From Paenibacillus sp. SZ31 (GTDB lineage: Bacteria; Bacillota; Bacilli; Paenibacillales; Paenibacillaceae), in NCBI RefSeq assembly GCF_012912005.1, contig NZ_JABBEA010000005.1, forward strand, positions 1-64,000: DNA of 64,000 nucleotides. Direction: 5' to 3'. Below are positions 28,570-39,499 of the stretch, piece after piece. The notes under the pieces were generated by a model. It did no database searches and was not told the origin of the DNA. It worked only from the letters and a program-made list of their open reading frames with translations. Within the stretch, counting starts at the first letter, position 1, and each line of letters begins with the position of its first letter. The position numbers and the translations under genes are program-made.

Positions 28570-30111
28570 TTAAGGGATGTACAATATCTGACCTTCTTCC
28601 ACAACCTGTTCAGATAATCGGTTATACAACTGAAGTTCCCTCGTGCTCAATTGGTATCGATCTGCAATGGCATCCAGTGTATCTTCTCGCTGAACGATAC
28701 ATAGTTTCACCTTGCGGAATGGGGTCTGATCCACGATCGTTCCCAGGAACAGATTTTTCCATTCTACATCATCAGGTGGATACGTTTCTTCCTGTACTAC
28801 ACCAGCAGGAACCTCGTCACCTCGCTCCACTTCAGCATCGCGTGCCGCTCTGCCAGAGGATAACAAGGAAGAGATACCTACGCCCTCCTCTTGCCGTGGT
28901 GCAGATTCTTTTTTGCTGCCAAAAGCAACCTTCATCTCCGGCTTGTCTTCCGTCTCAGCTACAGGTTCAGGAACAAATGCTTCGTTCTGCACGAACTCGT
29001 CTACCCCAGTCGCTTCAAAAGCCGGCCGCTCTTCCTCGGCGTTGCCTGGTTCGGACGAAGCGAATACACCCTGCCAGTTCTCTGCCTGTGATTCAACCGG
29101 AACATCGGCAACTGCCTGATTCTCCTGCTGAGGAACAGATCGGGCTGATTCGAAGTGCCATACGTCCGGTGCGTCCGGTACATCTGGTGCTGCCAACTCA
29201 TTAGATGATTGAGCAGTAGGCTCAGGGACTGCTTGATCTGAGCTTCTCGGGTTCGCAGGCAATGCATCCACGGAGGGCTCGGACCACGCAGAAGGCTCTT
29301 CCTCCAGAGGCAGCAATGGTTCCGACTCAGGGTAAGAAGCTAGCCGATCAGCGGTCTCGGCCATAAATGACGAGATAGGAGAAGGTTCGCTGTATTGCTC
29401 ATGGGATGCCAATTCATCTCCATTCGCTGCCAGAGATGCAAGATCTTCGTTTGCATCAGGTTGTCTGTTTTCGTTAGCGTACTCCGCACTTTGCTCCTGG
29501 GACTGAAGTGGCTCGGCCGAAGACGCCTTCGCATATTCCTGCAGATCAGCGAATTCCGGGGCACCATATGCAAGTTCTGCTGCATTCGCAAGTCTCTCTT
29601 CCTCACTCCGCTGGAGCAGATACTCTTGTGCAAATGCATTGGGATCGCCGGCTGGCTGGTCTGCTTCATCGGAACGGTTGGATTGCTGAGGGTCAGGTGA
29701 GTGAACAACTGTAAACTCATCTGCCGACCATACTTGAGGCTCCTCAACAGGAAAACCCTCGATGCCTCGCAGTGACAACACGCCTGTAATGTTCAGACTA
29801 CGGTTGGACAACAGATCCACGTCAAAATTTTCGATCTCGATGGAAATATCCTCAATCGATCTGACCCGGTTCAGCGGCACCGTGATCTCCACAGGAATGA
29901 AATGTTTGAGCTCCTCTGAAGCCTCATTTTCTCCTCTGTACGCACCTGTAAGTAAAAGATGCCCTCTTAACGTGGCATGATCATCCTGCCCTATGACTTG
30001 AATGCGCGGGTATAGTTCAATTTCCTCCAATTCCTCAATTGCAGGGACTCCCTCAGACAAATGAACGCGCTCATAAATATCGAACCGCAAACCATAAGGT
30101 TGATTCAACAA
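28570..30111 (-). CDS. spoVID: stage VI sporulation protein D (SpoVID)-like, C-terminal LysM
   Basis: Spore encasement protein. The N-terminal domain (about 1-120: LRFDIYERVHLSEGV, then PVEITVPLNRV) resembles the SpoVID N-domain. A long, very acidic low-complexity middle (about 125-440, rich in Glu, Ala, Ser, Pro) leads to a C-terminal LysM domain (about 468-513). In B. subtilis SpoVID sits on the forespore surface and recruits SafA, whose gene is also in this window. The start is TTG at 30111 with GGAGG nine bases upstream. Position before valS and near hemL fits the B. subtilis order (ysxE is missing here). Confidence 0.88.
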   Translation of the reverse strand: MLNQPYGLRFDIYERVHLSEGVPAIEELEEIELYPRIQVIGQDDHATLRGHLLLTGAYRGENEASEELKHFIPVEITVPLNRVRSIEDISIEIENFDVDLLSNRSLNITGVLSLRGIEGFPVEEPQVWSADEFTVVHSPDPQQSNRSDEADQPAGDPNAFAQEYLLQRSEEERLANAAELAYGAPEFADLQEYAKASSAEPLQSQEQSAEYANENRQPDANEDLASLAANGDELASHEQYSEPSPISSFMAETADRLASYPESEPLLPLEEEPSAWSEPSVDALPANPRSSDQAVPEPTAQSSNELAAPDVPDAPDVWHFESARSVPQQENQAVADVPVESQAENWQGVFASSEPGNAEEERPAFEATGVDEFVQNEAFVPEPVAETEDKPEMKVAFGSKKESAPRQEEGVGISSLLSSGRAARDAEVERGDEVPAGVVQEETYPPDDVEWKNLFLGTIVDQTPFRKVKLCIVQREDTLDAIADRYQLSTRELQLYNRLSEQVVEEGQILYIP

Positions 30112-30193
30112 AGGTGGCGTCCTCCTTTCGGCATATGTTCACCATGATCCTTCTCATGGGACTGATCCATGGTCCAAATCCTTCGTTACCCCA

Positions 30194-30222
30194 TCTATAT
30201 GCCTTGAATGAGATGAGCATGC
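30194..30222 (-). promoter_or_regulatory. possible sigma-E promoter for spoVID
   Basis: The minus strand shows GCATGCT (30216-30222), 14 bases, then CATATAGA (30194-30201). The fit is 5 of 7 to the -35 and partial at the -10, with the same spacing as the better site before spoIVFA. B. subtilis spoVID is sigma-E dependent. Confidence 0.35.
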
Positions 30223-30308
30223 CACCTTTTGAAAAACCTTGCTATATATGTTCAACTCATGGTTATTTACACTGTCACTCCAATGACAGAACAACCTTCT
30301 GATCGCTG

Positions 30309-30441
30309 TTATCCCCAGATTTTTTTCATTCCTTTTTATAAAGGGAAAATCCGGGGATAGCTTATGCTTCCGAAGCAGCTTTCTTTCAGAAAGCTTTTAG
30401 GCGAACGCTTTTCTTCTTCGGTTGTTTCTGTCCTTTCCGTT
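30309..30441. repeat. cluster of inverted repeats in the spoVID/rluA gap
   Basis: The gap 30112-30476 has no credible gene. It contains a row of hairpins: ATCCCCAGATTTT/AAAATCCGGGGAT (30311-30359), GCTTCCGAAGC (30366-30376), and AGCTTTCTTTCAGAAAGCT (30378-30396), then a C/T-rich stretch. No good T run follows on the minus strand, so simple termination of the upstream gene is not obvious. The clustered palindromes look like a dispersed intergenic repeat, but there is only one copy in this window. Confidence 0.45.
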
Positions 30442-30476
30442 TTCGTGTAAATAGTTAGTCGAACTTATATAGTGTA

Positions 30477-31382
30477 TTAGTAAGCCCCCTCTAGCTCTGC
30501 CAATTGTGTGAAATCGGATGGCCAAGGGTCATTCACTTCAATCATGGCTCCAGTTAACGGGTGGCTAAACCTCAACACTTCTCCGTGAAGCGCCTGCCGC
30601 CCAATGACATCCGCTCTCCCACCATACAACTCGTCACCTATAAGCGGATGTCCTACATAACTCAGATGTACGCGAATTTGGTGTGTTCGTCCTGTATCCA
30701 GTTTCAATCGTACAAGGGTTGCTCGTTCCCACACTTCGCTGATCTCCACATGGGTAACCGCTTCCTGTCCACCTTCCGAGACACGTCTGCGCTGCTTGTG
30801 ATGTCTATCCTTGCCAATCGGAGCATGAATTTTGTGAAGTTCAAGGGGGATTTGTCCACCTGCAATGGCTACATAATGGCGGTCAATCTCTTTGCGACGC
30901 ATCGCTTCATCCAGTTTAGCGAGGGCAAACGCATTTTTGGCATACAGGACAGGTCCGGTTGTATCCTCATCCAGTCGATGAACATGGCGTACGCTCGCCT
31001 GAATTCCGTTCATTTCATAATAGGAGGCAACCGCGTGATCCAGCGTGATCGCCTGATCAGCACGGCTTCCATCTGGATGCAGTTTCATGCCTGCCGGTTT
31101 GTGCATAACCAGACAGAAATCATCCTCATACAGTACATCTACCTCAGCCCAGCGTGGCTCAACATCGATTGGCTGGGACGCAAAAAGGGCCAGCCGAAGC
31201 CGGTCCCCTGCGAGTTGTATTCCTCGGTTTGCTTTAAGCTGACGGAGCAGTTTCTCCGGAAACTGAAGCTCAGACAATAGCCACTGCTCTGCGGCCATCT
31301 GTTTGTCGGAACTACTTGTTACGGCTTTCCCTGGCATCAACTCAAGCCATTCCCCGCGGCGTTTCCAACTTTTGATGGTCAT
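30477..31382 (-). CDS. RluA-family pseudouridine synthase
   Basis: Converts uridine to pseudouridine in rRNA or tRNA. The catalytic-aspartate motif [12 protein letters not shown] and the C-terminal [23 protein letters not shown] block define the RluA group; an S4-like N-terminal region may be present. Length is 301 aa. Its start overlaps the hemL stop by four bases, so it is translated as the last gene of the hem operon. The target base cannot be read from the sequence. Confidence 0.9.
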   Translation of the reverse strand: MTIKSWKRRGEWLELMPGKAVTSSSDKQMAAEQWLLSELQFPEKLLRQLKANRGIQLAGDRLRLALFASQPIDVEPRWAEVDVLYEDDFCLVMHKPAGMKLHPDGSRADQAITLDHAVASYYEMNGIQASVRHVHRLDEDTTGPVLYAKNAFALAKLDEAMRRKEIDRHYVAIAGGQIPLELHKIHAPIGKDRHHKQRRRVSEGGQEAVTHVEISEVWERATLVRLKLDTGRTHQIRVHLSYVGHPLIGDELYGGRADVIGRQALHGEVLRFSHPLTGAMIEVNDPWPSDFTQLAELEGAY

Positions 31383-32683
31383 AGCGATTGAAGAGCCTTC
31401 CGATTCGCCTCGATCGTATCATCAATATCTTGCTCCGTGTGCACACCAGAGACAAACATACCTTCGTATTGCGAAGGCGCAACACTCACACCTTGATCAA
31501 TCATGGCCGCGAAATAACGACGGAATTGATCCAGATTGCTTTCTTTGGCAATATCATAATTGGTTACGGGAACGGCACTGAAGAATGGACAAACCATGGA
31601 ACCCACACGGTTAATGGTTATCGCGATACCCGTCTCCGCTGCATTTTTCTCAAAGCCTGCTTGCAGACGTGCGGACAGTGTCTCCAGACGGTCATAGACC
31701 TCTGGTGTTAACAATTTTAGCGTCGTATATCCTGCTGCCATAGCCAGCGGGTTCCCGCTCAGTGTACCTGCCTGATAGATTGGTCCTGTTGGAGCAATCT
31801 GTTCCATCAGATCCCGACGACCACCATAAGCACCAACCGGGAGTCCGCCACCGATAACTTTACCTAGACAAGTCAGGTCAGGCGTAACACCAAACCGTCC
31901 CTGAGCACAGTTCAACCCAACACGGAAACCGGTCATAACTTCGTCAAAAATGAGCAGGCTGCCATATTGCGTCGTCAAACTGCGCAAGCCTTCTAGAAAA
32001 CCGGATGCCGGAGGTACAACCCCCATGTTGCCCGCCACAGGTTCCACAATAACAGCGGCCAGTTCTTCCCCATAACGTTCAAAAGCAAGTCTCACGGACT
32101 CCAGATCGTTATAAGGCACCGTAATGGTATTCACAGCTACGCCTTCAGGCACGCCCGGACTATCTGGCAGACCCAACGTTGCAACACCTGAACCCGCCTT
32201 GATTAGCAAGCTGTCCGCATGTCCATGATATGATCCTTCAAACTTCAGAATTTTACTGCGTCCGGTTACCCCGCGTGCCAGTCGAATGGCACTCATCGTT
32301 GCTTCTGTACCGGAATTCACCATCCGTACGATATCGATGGAAGGTACACGCTCACAGACCAGTTTGGCCATCTCGGTCTCCAACAAAGTAGGTGCACCAA
32401 AGCTTGTTCCTTTAAGAGCTGTTTCACGCAAAGCTTCTACAACATCAGGGTGTGCATGTCCCATGATGAGTGGACCCCACGATCCCACATAGTCAATAAA
32501 AACATTGCCATCAATATCGTAGATTTTGGACCCTTCGCCACGCTCTGCATAGATCGGGGTAAGTCCCACCGATTTGAATGCGCGTACAGGGCTGTTTACA
32601 CCCCCGGGTATGTATTGCTTTGCTTCTTCAAATGCGCTGCGTGAGCGCTCATCATTACGACGATTACCTTGTTGTGCAGTCAT
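31379..32683 (-). CDS. hemL: glutamate-1-semialdehyde 2,1-aminomutase
   Basis: PLP/PMP enzyme making 5-aminolevulinate from glutamate-1-semialdehyde, second step of the C5 pathway. [16 protein letters not shown], the DEVMTGFR aspartate and the PLP-lysine motif [16 protein letters not shown] are present. Length is 434 aa. Last hem gene before the pseudouridine synthase. Confidence 0.97.
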   Translation of the reverse strand: MTAQQGNRRNDERSRSAFEEAKQYIPGGVNSPVRAFKSVGLTPIYAERGEGSKIYDIDGNVFIDYVGSWGPLIMGHAHPDVVEALRETALKGTSFGAPTLLETEMAKLVCERVPSIDIVRMVNSGTEATMSAIRLARGVTGRSKILKFEGSYHGHADSLLIKAGSGVATLGLPDSPGVPEGVAVNTITVPYNDLESVRLAFERYGEELAAVIVEPVAGNMGVVPPASGFLEGLRSLTTQYGSLLIFDEVMTGFRVGLNCAQGRFGVTPDLTCLGKVIGGGLPVGAYGGRRDLMEQIAPTGPIYQAGTLSGNPLAMAAGYTTLKLLTPEVYDRLETLSARLQAGFEKNAAETGIAITINRVGSMVCPFFSAVPVTNYDIAKESNLDQFRRYFAAMIDQGVSVAPSQYEGMFVSGVHTEQDIDDTIEANRKALQSL

Positions 32684-32704
32684 GAGTATCCTCCTTAATC
32701 TAAT

Positions 32705-33706
32705 TTATTTCTCAGCCAACCAGCGGGAGGCGTCTTTTCCGTAATACGTAATAATCATATCTGCACCTGCACGTTTCATGCTGAGCAGAATTTCCATCGC
32801 GACTTTCTTCTCATCGATCCAGCCTTGAATCGCCGCTGCCTTTACCATGGCATACTCGCCACTAACGTTATAAGCGACAAGTGGAAGATCAAATTGATCT
32901 TTGATGGTACGCATGACATCCAGATACGAAAGGGATGGTTTTACCATCAACATGTCCGCTCCCTCGAGCACATCCGTTTCGGCTTCACGCAAAGCTTCGC
33001 GTGCATTGGCCGGGTCCATCTGATACGACTTGCGATCCCCGAATTGTGGCGTTGAGTCTGCTGCCTCGCGGAATGGGCCATAGAATGCGGATGCATATTT
33101 TACGGAATAGGACATGATCGGAATGTGACTGAATCCATTCTCATCCAGCCCGGCACGGATCGCTTGTACAAATCCATCCATCATGTTGGATGGTGCAATA
33201 ATATCCGCTCCTGCTTTGGCTTGGGACACCGCTGTTTGCACGAGCAGATCCAGTGATTCGTCATTCAACACATCTCCGCAGATGTGACCATCAATCTCCA
33301 CGGTGTGTACCATACCGCAGTGACCATGATCCGTGAATTCACACAGACAAGTATCTGCAACAACCAACAGCTCTGGATACCAGGATTTGATCAATCTGGT
33401 CGCTTCCTGAACAATGCCATCTTCAGCAAAACCAGATGAACCCACACTGTCCTTGGTCTCCGGAATACCAAACAATAACACCGCTGGAATTCCAAGCTCG
33501 GCAATTTCCGTAACTTCCTCTTGAAGACGATCCAACGAGAAGCGGAACACGCCAGGCATCGATTTGATTTCGGATTTTACATTTTCTCCATACGTCACAT
33601 AGATCGGTTGAATAAAATCATCTACGGTTAGATGGGTCTCTCTGACCATATTACGAATACCTGTGGATTGGCGTAAACGGCGATGCCGTGTAATAGGAAA
33701 ACTCAT
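32705..33706 (-). CDS. hemB: delta-aminolevulinic acid dehydratase (porphobilinogen synthase)
   Basis: Condenses two ALA to porphobilinogen. The zinc-site cysteines are present in [14 protein letters not shown], and the active-site lysine motifs [13 protein letters not shown] and [10 protein letters not shown] are intact, so it belongs to the zinc-dependent type. The ATG at 33706 after GGGAGG gives 333 aa; an earlier in-frame start lacks a ribosome site. Confidence 0.96.
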   Translation of the reverse strand: MSFPITRHRRLRQSTGIRNMVRETHLTVDDFIQPIYVTYGENVKSEIKSMPGVFRFSLDRLQEEVTEIAELGIPAVLLFGIPETKDSVGSSGFAEDGIVQEATRLIKSWYPELLVVADTCLCEFTDHGHCGMVHTVEIDGHICGDVLNDESLDLLVQTAVSQAKAGADIIAPSNMMDGFVQAIRAGLDENGFSHIPIMSYSVKYASAFYGPFREAADSTPQFGDRKSYQMDPANAREALREAETDVLEGADMLMVKPSLSYLDVMRTIKDQFDLPLVAYNVSGEYAMVKAAAIQGWIDEKKVAMEILLSMKRAGADMIITYYGKDASRWLAEK

Positions 33707-33808
33707 ATGTGTAAAACCTCCCTGAAAGTTAAATAGAGCAAAAAGGGAAGCGCGCTGGTATCCTGTCGAATTCAGCACGCTTCATATGTTGACATGATTA
33801 CATGTGTA

Positions 33809-35371
33809 TTAATTTCGAAGTGCGCCTTCTTTGGTGCCTGTCCGTTTCCAGTCGCATAGCACTGTGATCAAGCTATCCATCGTTGCTTCCTCTGCCATCA
33901 GTGTAACCTTTAGTCCAGCGGCCTCTGCCGTCTTCGCTGTAACAGGTCCGATACACGCAACCTCCACATCTTTCAATAAAGGCAGTGGATCTTGCAATCC
34001 CATACGTTTCAACATGTTCATGAAGTTGGTAACCGTCGATGAACTTGTAAAGGTCACCGCATGAATGCCGCCTTCTTCAAGCAGCTTGAGCAGTTCGTCA
34101 TCATCCTCACCAGCGAGGATTGTATCATAGATGATAGCTTCGGTGACTTGAAGTCCTCGTTCTCTCAACTGGTCACGTAACCACGTACGTGCCAGATCGC
34201 CGTGCGGAAGCAGCACTTTCTGACCTTCCTTCAGCTCACTTTCAAAAGCCTCAAGCATGCCTTCGGCCTGGAAAGGACCTTTGACGACCTCAGCTACGAT
34301 GCCATGTTTGCGTAAAGCATCTGCTGTAGAAGGTCCTACGGCAGCAATTCTCGCTTGATGAATCGAGCGAATGTCTTTGCCTTCCTGTTCCAGATGACGG
34401 AAGAAAAACTCAACGCCGTTCACACTTGTGAAAAACACCCAGTCATACGTATTTAAAGCACTTAAGGCGTCTTTGACACTTTGCTGCGCAGATTCACTGG
34501 ACGGCATAACCGTCTCAATGACCGGAAACTCATACGGTTCCCCGCCAAGCTCCTCAATGCGATTCACGAGTTCACTCGCCTGACTGCGAGCACGAGTCAC
34601 CAGAATTCGTTTGCCAAACAGCGGCAGCGCTTCAGCCCATTTCAACTGTTCCCGTTGATTCACGACATCCCCCACCACAATAACAGCAGGCGGTTGGAAA
34701 TTGGCCGCAATCACTTTCGCTTCTATATCTTCAAGGGTACCTGTAATGGTATCCTGTTCCGCTCGTGTTCCCCAACGAATCAGAGCTACTGGTGTTTGCG
34801 CTGGACGACCATGACGAATCAATTGTTCGCTGATATATCCAATTTTGGCAACCCCCATCATAAATACAAGTGTGCCCGTTGCATTCGTCACTTTATCCCA
34901 ATGGATGCTGCGATCAAGCTTGTCCGGACTCTCATGCCCCGTAATGATAGAGATAGAAGAAGCATAGTCACGGTGAGTCACAGGAATTCCGGCATACGCA
35001 GGTACACTTATTGCAGCTGTAACCCCAGGTACAATCTCAAACGGAACTCCGTTTTTGTGCAGCAAATCCGCCTCTTCGCCCACACGTCCAAAGATCGTCG
35101 GATCGCCACCCTTAAGCCGAACTACAACCTTACCTTCCAGAGCCAGATCAACCAACAGTTGATTGATCTCTTCCTGTTTCATCGTATGCCGATCGGGGCG
35201 CTTGCCCACATAAATCTTGACCGCACCGGGCTTCATTTGTTTTAACAACCTCGGACTTGCCAAACGATCATAGACTACAGCATCAGCTTTACCGATGGAT
35301 TCCCATCCTTTTACCGTAATCAGCTTTGCATCGCCAGGACCTGCTCCTACCAAAAAGACCTTTCCCACCAT
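33809..35371 (-). CDS. cobA-hemD: uroporphyrinogen-III C-methyltransferase/uroporphyrinogen-III synthase fusion
   Basis: Bifunctional 520-aa protein. Residues about 1-245 are a SUMT methyltransferase ([39 protein letters not shown]), which makes precorrin-2 from uroporphyrinogen III. Residues about 255-510 are the HemD synthase ([24 protein letters not shown]). The fusion couples formation of uro'gen III with the branch to siroheme/cobalamin. It occupies the hemD position of the operon. The ATG at 35371 follows AGGGG and lies four bases after the hemC stop; a longer version lacks a ribosome site. Confidence 0.94.
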   Translation of the reverse strand: MVGKVFLVGAGPGDAKLITVKGWESIGKADAVVYDRLASPRLLKQMKPGAVKIYVGKRPDRHTMKQEEINQLLVDLALEGKVVVRLKGGDPTIFGRVGEEADLLHKNGVPFEIVPGVTAAISVPAYAGIPVTHRDYASSISIITGHESPDKLDRSIHWDKVTNATGTLVFMMGVAKIGYISEQLIRHGRPAQTPVALIRWGTRAEQDTITGTLEDIEAKVIAANFQPPAVIVVGDVVNQREQLKWAEALPLFGKRILVTRARSQASELVNRIEELGGEPYEFPVIETVMPSSESAQQSVKDALSALNTYDWVFFTSVNGVEFFFRHLEQEGKDIRSIHQARIAAVGPSTADALRKHGIVAEVVKGPFQAEGMLEAFESELKEGQKVLLPHGDLARTWLRDQLRERGLQVTEAIIYDTILAGEDDDELLKLLEEGGIHAVTFTSSSTVTNFMNMLKRMGLQDPLPLLKDVEVACIGPVTAKTAEAAGLKVTLMAEEATMDSLITVLCDWKRTGTKEGALRN

Positions 35372-35375
35372 GTCT

Positions 35376-36332
35376 TCATCCCCTAACTTCTGCCAGTATC
35401 TGCTCTGCTCCCCGTTCAATCAATCTCCAAGCCACTTCTTCTCCCAGACGAACCGGATCTTTCCCGGTCAGAGCTTCCTTGAGAATCAGTCCACCATCTG
35501 GCGTGCCAACCATACCTGTTAATTGTAACGTGTTTTCTCCATTCAGGGAATCCGCATCTTCCTGAGGCAGCCATACCGCATGAGCACCAATCGGAACCTG
35601 ACAGCCCCCATTCAGTACACTGAGAAAACGGCGTTCCGCCTGTACAGGAAATGCTGTCTCCGGATCGTTATACAGCTGTAACAAGTGCAATAGTTCGTCA
35701 TCGTCTTCACGACATTCGATACCAAGCGCACCCTGACCCACGGCCGGGAGACAAGCTGTTTCGGTCAAGTACTCGGTAATCCGGTCTTCCCAGCCCATTC
35801 GGTACAATCCTGCTGCAGCCAGAATAATCGCGTCGAGTCCTTCGGTCTCCAGCTTCCGCAGACGGGAATCGATATTGCCACGAAGCGATTCCAATTGTAA
35901 ATCTGGGCGATAGGCCTTCAATTGACTGGATCGGCGCAAACTGCTTGTGCCGACTCTTGCCCCTTCTGGTAATTGATCGAGAGTAAGTCCCCCATTGGAA
36001 ATCAGCGCGTCCCGTGGATCTGCACGTCGGGGAACAGCGCCATTGATTAATCCTTCGGGTAACTCGGAAGGCATATCCTTCATGCTGTGAACGGCCATAT
36101 CAATGGTATGATCAAGCATCGCCTGTTCAATCTCTTTGACGAACAATCCTTTGCCTCCCACTTTTGACAACGTTACATCCAGAATGAGATCTCCCTTCGT
36201 AACAATCTTATGTACTTCAAAGTCAAAAGCTAATCCTTCCCGCTCACAAATGTCGCGTAAATCCTGAATGACATGGCCTGTCTGGGTTAGCGCAAGCGCG
36301 CTCTGTCTACTACCAACTTTAATTGTACGCAT
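35376..36332 (-). CDS. hemC: porphobilinogen deaminase (hydroxymethylbilane synthase)
   Basis: Polymerises four porphobilinogens to hydroxymethylbilane. It starts [14 protein letters not shown] and carries the cofactor-attachment Cys244 in [12 protein letters not shown] and the VHSMKDMP motif. Length is 318 aa. It follows the precorrin-2 dehydrogenase gene by two bases. Confidence 0.97.
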   Translation of the reverse strand: MRTIKVGSRQSALALTQTGHVIQDLRDICEREGLAFDFEVHKIVTKGDLILDVTLSKVGGKGLFVKEIEQAMLDHTIDMAVHSMKDMPSELPEGLINGAVPRRADPRDALISNGGLTLDQLPEGARVGTSSLRRSSQLKAYRPDLQLESLRGNIDSRLRKLETEGLDAIILAAAGLYRMGWEDRITEYLTETACLPAVGQGALGIECREDDDELLHLLQLYNDPETAFPVQAERRFLSVLNGGCQVPIGAHAVWLPQEDADSLNGENTLQLTGMVGTPDGGLILKEALTGKDPVRLGEEVAWRLIERGAEQILAEVRG

Positions 36333-36334
36333 AT

Positions 36335-36985
36335 CTACACTTCCTCCTGATTACGGGATATCCAGTCCCCGATTTCTTCTTCGGTCCACCACCGGAAATG
36401 GCCTGTACGAATATCTTCTAATATGTTCATTTCAGTTAATTGCCGAAGCAACGTGCTTCTAAGACTCGGAGAGGATACGCGTGACTTCACCTCAGTCCTC
36501 ATCTGATGCAAAAACTCCAAGTACGTCTCATACTCATCACCGAACTGTTGTTCAAGTGTAGCACGTATCTCGGCAGCTGCTGCTGGCCCCGCTCCTGCTG
36601 TGGATATAGCTATGCTTAATCTCCCACGTCTGACCACGCTTGGCGTAATAAAGTTGCTGTGCTCGGAAGACATCGCGTCATTCACCAGTATGCCCGCGGC
36701 CTCAGCATCCCGAACCACACTTGAATTGACCTCTGAACGGTCAGTGGCTGCATATACGAGAAAGGCCCCCCGCAAATCTCCATTGCGGTAGGACCGGTCT
36801 ATCCATTGAATTCGGGATTCATGATGCAGTTGTTTTAATGAGGGAGTAAGCTCCGGACTAATGACCGTAATTTGTGCCTCGGCATGCAGCAATCCCTTTA
36901 TTTTACGCTCGGCAACACGTCCACCACCAACCACGCAGCACTTCTTGCCTGAAGTATTTACAAATATCGGCGTGTAACGGTCCAT
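36335..36985 (-). CDS. precorrin-2 dehydrogenase/sirohydrochlorin ferrochelatase-like
   Basis: NAD-dependent oxidation of precorrin-2 to sirohydrochlorin, on the way to siroheme. The Rossmann motif [11 protein letters not shown] and the [15 protein letters not shown] block mark the CysG-B/Met8p/SirC family. At 216 aa it lacks the SUMT half of CysG, which is supplied by the cobA-hemD fusion. The ATG at 36985 follows GGGAG, just after the hemX stop. Whether it also chelates iron, as Met8p does, cannot be told. Confidence 0.88.
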   Translation of the reverse strand: MDRYTPIFVNTSGKKCCVVGGGRVAERKIKGLLHAEAQITVISPELTPSLKQLHHESRIQWIDRSYRNGDLRGAFLVYAATDRSEVNSSVVRDAEAAGILVNDAMSSEHSNFITPSVVRRGRLSIAISTAGAGPAAAAEIRATLEQQFGDEYETYLEFLHQMRTEVKSRVSSPSLRSTLLRQLTEMNILEDIRTGHFRWWTEEEIGDWISRNQEEV

Positions 36986-36990
36986 ACCTT

Positions 36991-37827
36991 TCACTCTCCC
37001 GTCCAACGATGAAACGCTGAATACGCATTGGATAAAAAACTCATTATGACAAATCCGTATCCGATCAGTGTCCATCTTGCCATAATAATCGTAGAGAACT
37101 GTTTTCTTCTCTTGGATATGAAGTAACCCACATAGATGGCTATAGCAAGACCTGTCGCAATAACTTTGAGATCCAAGAGCAGTGTCCAGCGTGTTTCCGC
37201 TACAATGGACAATACCGCAAGCATCACAGAAACGCCCAGGAGCGGTGTACCTATGAAATTAGCACCATCCATGTATTTGCCGATCACTTCCAGGCTTGGC
37301 ATTCGCCGCATCGTATCATTCCACTTTTTTTTCTTCAGCTTGTGGTGCAAAAACAGATATAACAAGGCAAATACCGTACCAACGGTTAACGCCGCAAAAC
37401 CGAGATTCGCCAAGGTAATATGCATAATGAGTAATCCATGTACCGTTTGCCAATTGTGCAGTGATATCTCTCCAGCCGTGAACCACAGTCGGTTCAATAC
37501 AGTAACGGAAAAACCAACAACATTCAGCAACAGAATCACAAATTCAGAACGCTGGATGCGAGTCATGGCGAGAGACATCAGCACAATGCTGAATGAAAAT
37601 ATAAACAAAAAATCAAAGGTCGTGTAGATGGGGAAATGACCTTCGGTCCACATGCGCAATATGACATGCGTGACCTGTAGCCCCCAAACCACAACAAGAA
37701 ACCCTGTGCCTGTCCGCTTCGCCCCCGCATTGCGTCGAATGCAGTCCGAGAAATAGAACAGTAGGCTCAGGGCATACATATAGATTAGAGCTTCATAGAC
37801 TTGTTCAGCAAGGGTCAAGCTGCCCAC
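36991..37827 (-). CDS. hemX: HemX-like membrane protein (CcsA family)
   Basis: Polytopic membrane protein, 278 aa, about eight hydrophobic helices, with the CcsA/CcmC-type WxW-like heme-handling region reduced. In B. subtilis HemX lowers the amount of glutamyl-tRNA reductase HemA. It directly follows hemA, as there. The GTG start at 37827 has only a weak ribosome site (GGCGG), so translation may depend on hemA. Confidence 0.85.
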   Translation of the reverse strand: MGSLTLAEQVYEALIYMYALSLLFYFSDCIRRNAGAKRTGTGFLVVVWGLQVTHVILRMWTEGHFPIYTTFDFLFIFSFSIVLMSLAMTRIQRSEFVILLLNVVGFSVTVLNRLWFTAGEISLHNWQTVHGLLIMHITLANLGFAALTVGTVFALLYLFLHHKLKKKKWNDTMRRMPSLEVIGKYMDGANFIGTPLLGVSVMLAVLSIVAETRWTLLLDLKVIATGLAIAIYVGYFISKRRKQFSTIIMARWTLIGYGFVIMSFLSNAYSAFHRWTGE

Positions 37828-37832
37828 CCGCC

Positions 37833-39218
37833 TTATACGCCTGCCGGAGCATAAGCCGGCACGGGGTCTTGCCGGTTTTCGTTAAGGTGAGCGGCTGGTT
37901 TGCCCAGAGCCGTGGCATCACTCTGATTTACTTTTTCAGCAGCCGTCTCTACGGCATCTTCCAGAGCAAAAATCTGAGTAAACATGCGCAGAGCTTCATC
38001 ACCTTGCTTCGTACCTGCCATTTCCTTGATCCGGTTAATCGGATCTGTCGTCATTTGATTCACTATACTCTTGGTCAAACGACGAATGACTTTACGTTGG
38101 TGTTCATCGAGCTCAGGCAGTTTATTGAACAGGCTATCCATTGTTTCTTCATGAATGGAGACACCTTTTTCCTGCAAAGCGCGAATGACGGGACGAACGC
38201 CCAACGTTTTGAGCCAATGGTAATAATCCTCCATCTCAAGCTCAATCATTCTCTCAATCTTGGCAGCTTCCACTTTACGCATCTCCAGATTGCTCTCCAC
38301 GATTCCTTCCAGATCATCAATATCGTAGAGAAATACGTTGGATAATTCACCAATCGCCGGATCAATATCACGTGGAACCGCAATATCAATCAGGAACAAT
38401 GGACGAGATTGACGACGCTTCATACTCTCCCGTACCACTGCTGCATCCATGACATAACGTTCAGCTCCAGTGGAACTAATCACAATGTCAACTTCATTCA
38501 GTCGCTCTAATGCCTGTTCCATCGTACAAGGTGTTCCCCGGAACTTGGCTGCCAATTCTTCGGCTCTTGCGAGCGTCCGATTCGCCACGATGACTTCGGA
38601 TGCCCCGTTGGCATAGAGATGTTTCACGGTCAGTTCACTCATTTTTCCGGCCCCCAAAATGAGTACCTTCTTGTCTGTGAACATACCAAAGATCCGCTTG
38701 CCCAGCTCAACAGCAGCATAACTGACAGATACGGCGCTCTCCCCGATGGAAGTCTCCGAATGTGCCCGTTTGCCCAGCGTAACTGCCTGTTTGAACAGCA
38801 TATTAAACCAGGTACCTGTTGATTTCTCTTCCTGAGCTTTAAGAAAAGCCTGTTTCACCTGTCCAAGAATCTGAGTCTCACCAATGACCATGGAGTCTAG
38901 TCCGCAGATCACACGGAACAGATGGCGCATGGCTTGATCATCTTCATATATATATAAGTGCTGCGTAAATTCTTCCCGTGGTACATTAAACCATTGTTCC
39001 ATGAAAGTTCGAATAAAATAACCACACATGTGAAGACGGTCTACCACAACGTACAACTCGGTACGGTTACATGTGGCCACGATTACACCTTCCAATACAC
39101 TCTTGGTCAGCTTGAGCTGCTGCAGCGCTTCAGACAAGTCCTTTTCTGCAAATGTGAATCGTTCCCTAACCTCTACAGGCGCCGTGCGATAATTCAAACC
39201 AACGACAACGATGTGCAT
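37833..39218 (-). CDS. hemA: glutamyl-tRNA reductase
   Basis: Reduces Glu-tRNA(Glu) to glutamate-1-semialdehyde, the committed step of tetrapyrrole synthesis. The catalytic Cys50 in VATCNRTE, the NADPH-binding ILGAGKMSEL and the C-terminal dimerisation domain are present. Length is 461 aa, including a variable tail of about 30 residues. First gene of hemAX-(dehydrogenase)-hemC-cobA/hemD-hemB-hemL. Confidence 0.97.
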   Translation of the reverse strand: MHIVVVGLNYRTAPVEVRERFTFAEKDLSEALQQLKLTKSVLEGVIVATCNRTELYVVVDRLHMCGYFIRTFMEQWFNVPREEFTQHLYIYEDDQAMRHLFRVICGLDSMVIGETQILGQVKQAFLKAQEEKSTGTWFNMLFKQAVTLGKRAHSETSIGESAVSVSYAAVELGKRIFGMFTDKKVLILGAGKMSELTVKHLYANGASEVIVANRTLARAEELAAKFRGTPCTMEQALERLNEVDIVISSTGAERYVMDAAVVRESMKRRQSRPLFLIDIAVPRDIDPAIGELSNVFLYDIDDLEGIVESNLEMRKVEAAKIERMIELEMEDYYHWLKTLGVRPVIRALQEKGVSIHEETMDSLFNKLPELDEHQRKVIRRLTKSIVNQMTTDPINRIKEMAGTKQGDEALRMFTQIFALEDAVETAAEKVNQSDATALGKPAAHLNENRQDPVPAYAPAGV

Positions 39219-39296
39219 TGCAAGTTCACCTGCCTAATAAATTTCCAATCAAAGTGCTTACTGCATATGTCTATCCATTTATGATTGACAAGGTTA

Positions 39297-39305
39297 ATTA
39301 TATCA
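39297..39305 (-). promoter_or_regulatory. extended -10 promoter for the hem operon
   Basis: The minus strand reads TGATATAAT, a TGn-extended perfect -10, about 80 bases upstream of the hemA ATG. No good -35 is seen at 16-18 bases. Confidence 0.55.
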
Positions 39306-39467
39306 CACATCATAGCCGTCACCGGGTCATTTTTATGAAATGTTTATGAAATCACCATGTTCATCATCATATGCACTGTCATTTATTGTAGTGTCTCACC
39401 AAAGTTCACCGTTATGCGTTAAAAAATGCTTATCATGAATATTCATAACGATTGGATAATAAAACAA

Positions 39468-39494
39468 ATAGCCATGGAATCATTCCATGACTAT
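39468..39494 (-). terminator. terminator-like hairpin after engB
   Basis: The stem ATAGTCATGGAA/TTCCATGGCTAT (one G-T pair) is followed by TTGTTTTATT on the minus strand, directly after the engB stop. Confidence 0.7.
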
Positions 39495-39499
39495 TACGG

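Noticed and set aside
29340..29747. 135-aa minus-strand frame inside spoVID
   Set aside because: A frame shadow of the low-complexity acidic middle region of spoVID.
39430..39452. ATGAATATTCAT palindrome upstream of hemA, considered as a PerR or Fur box
   Set aside because: It lies about 130 bases upstream of the hemA -10 and matches neither consensus well; recorded only as a possible site.
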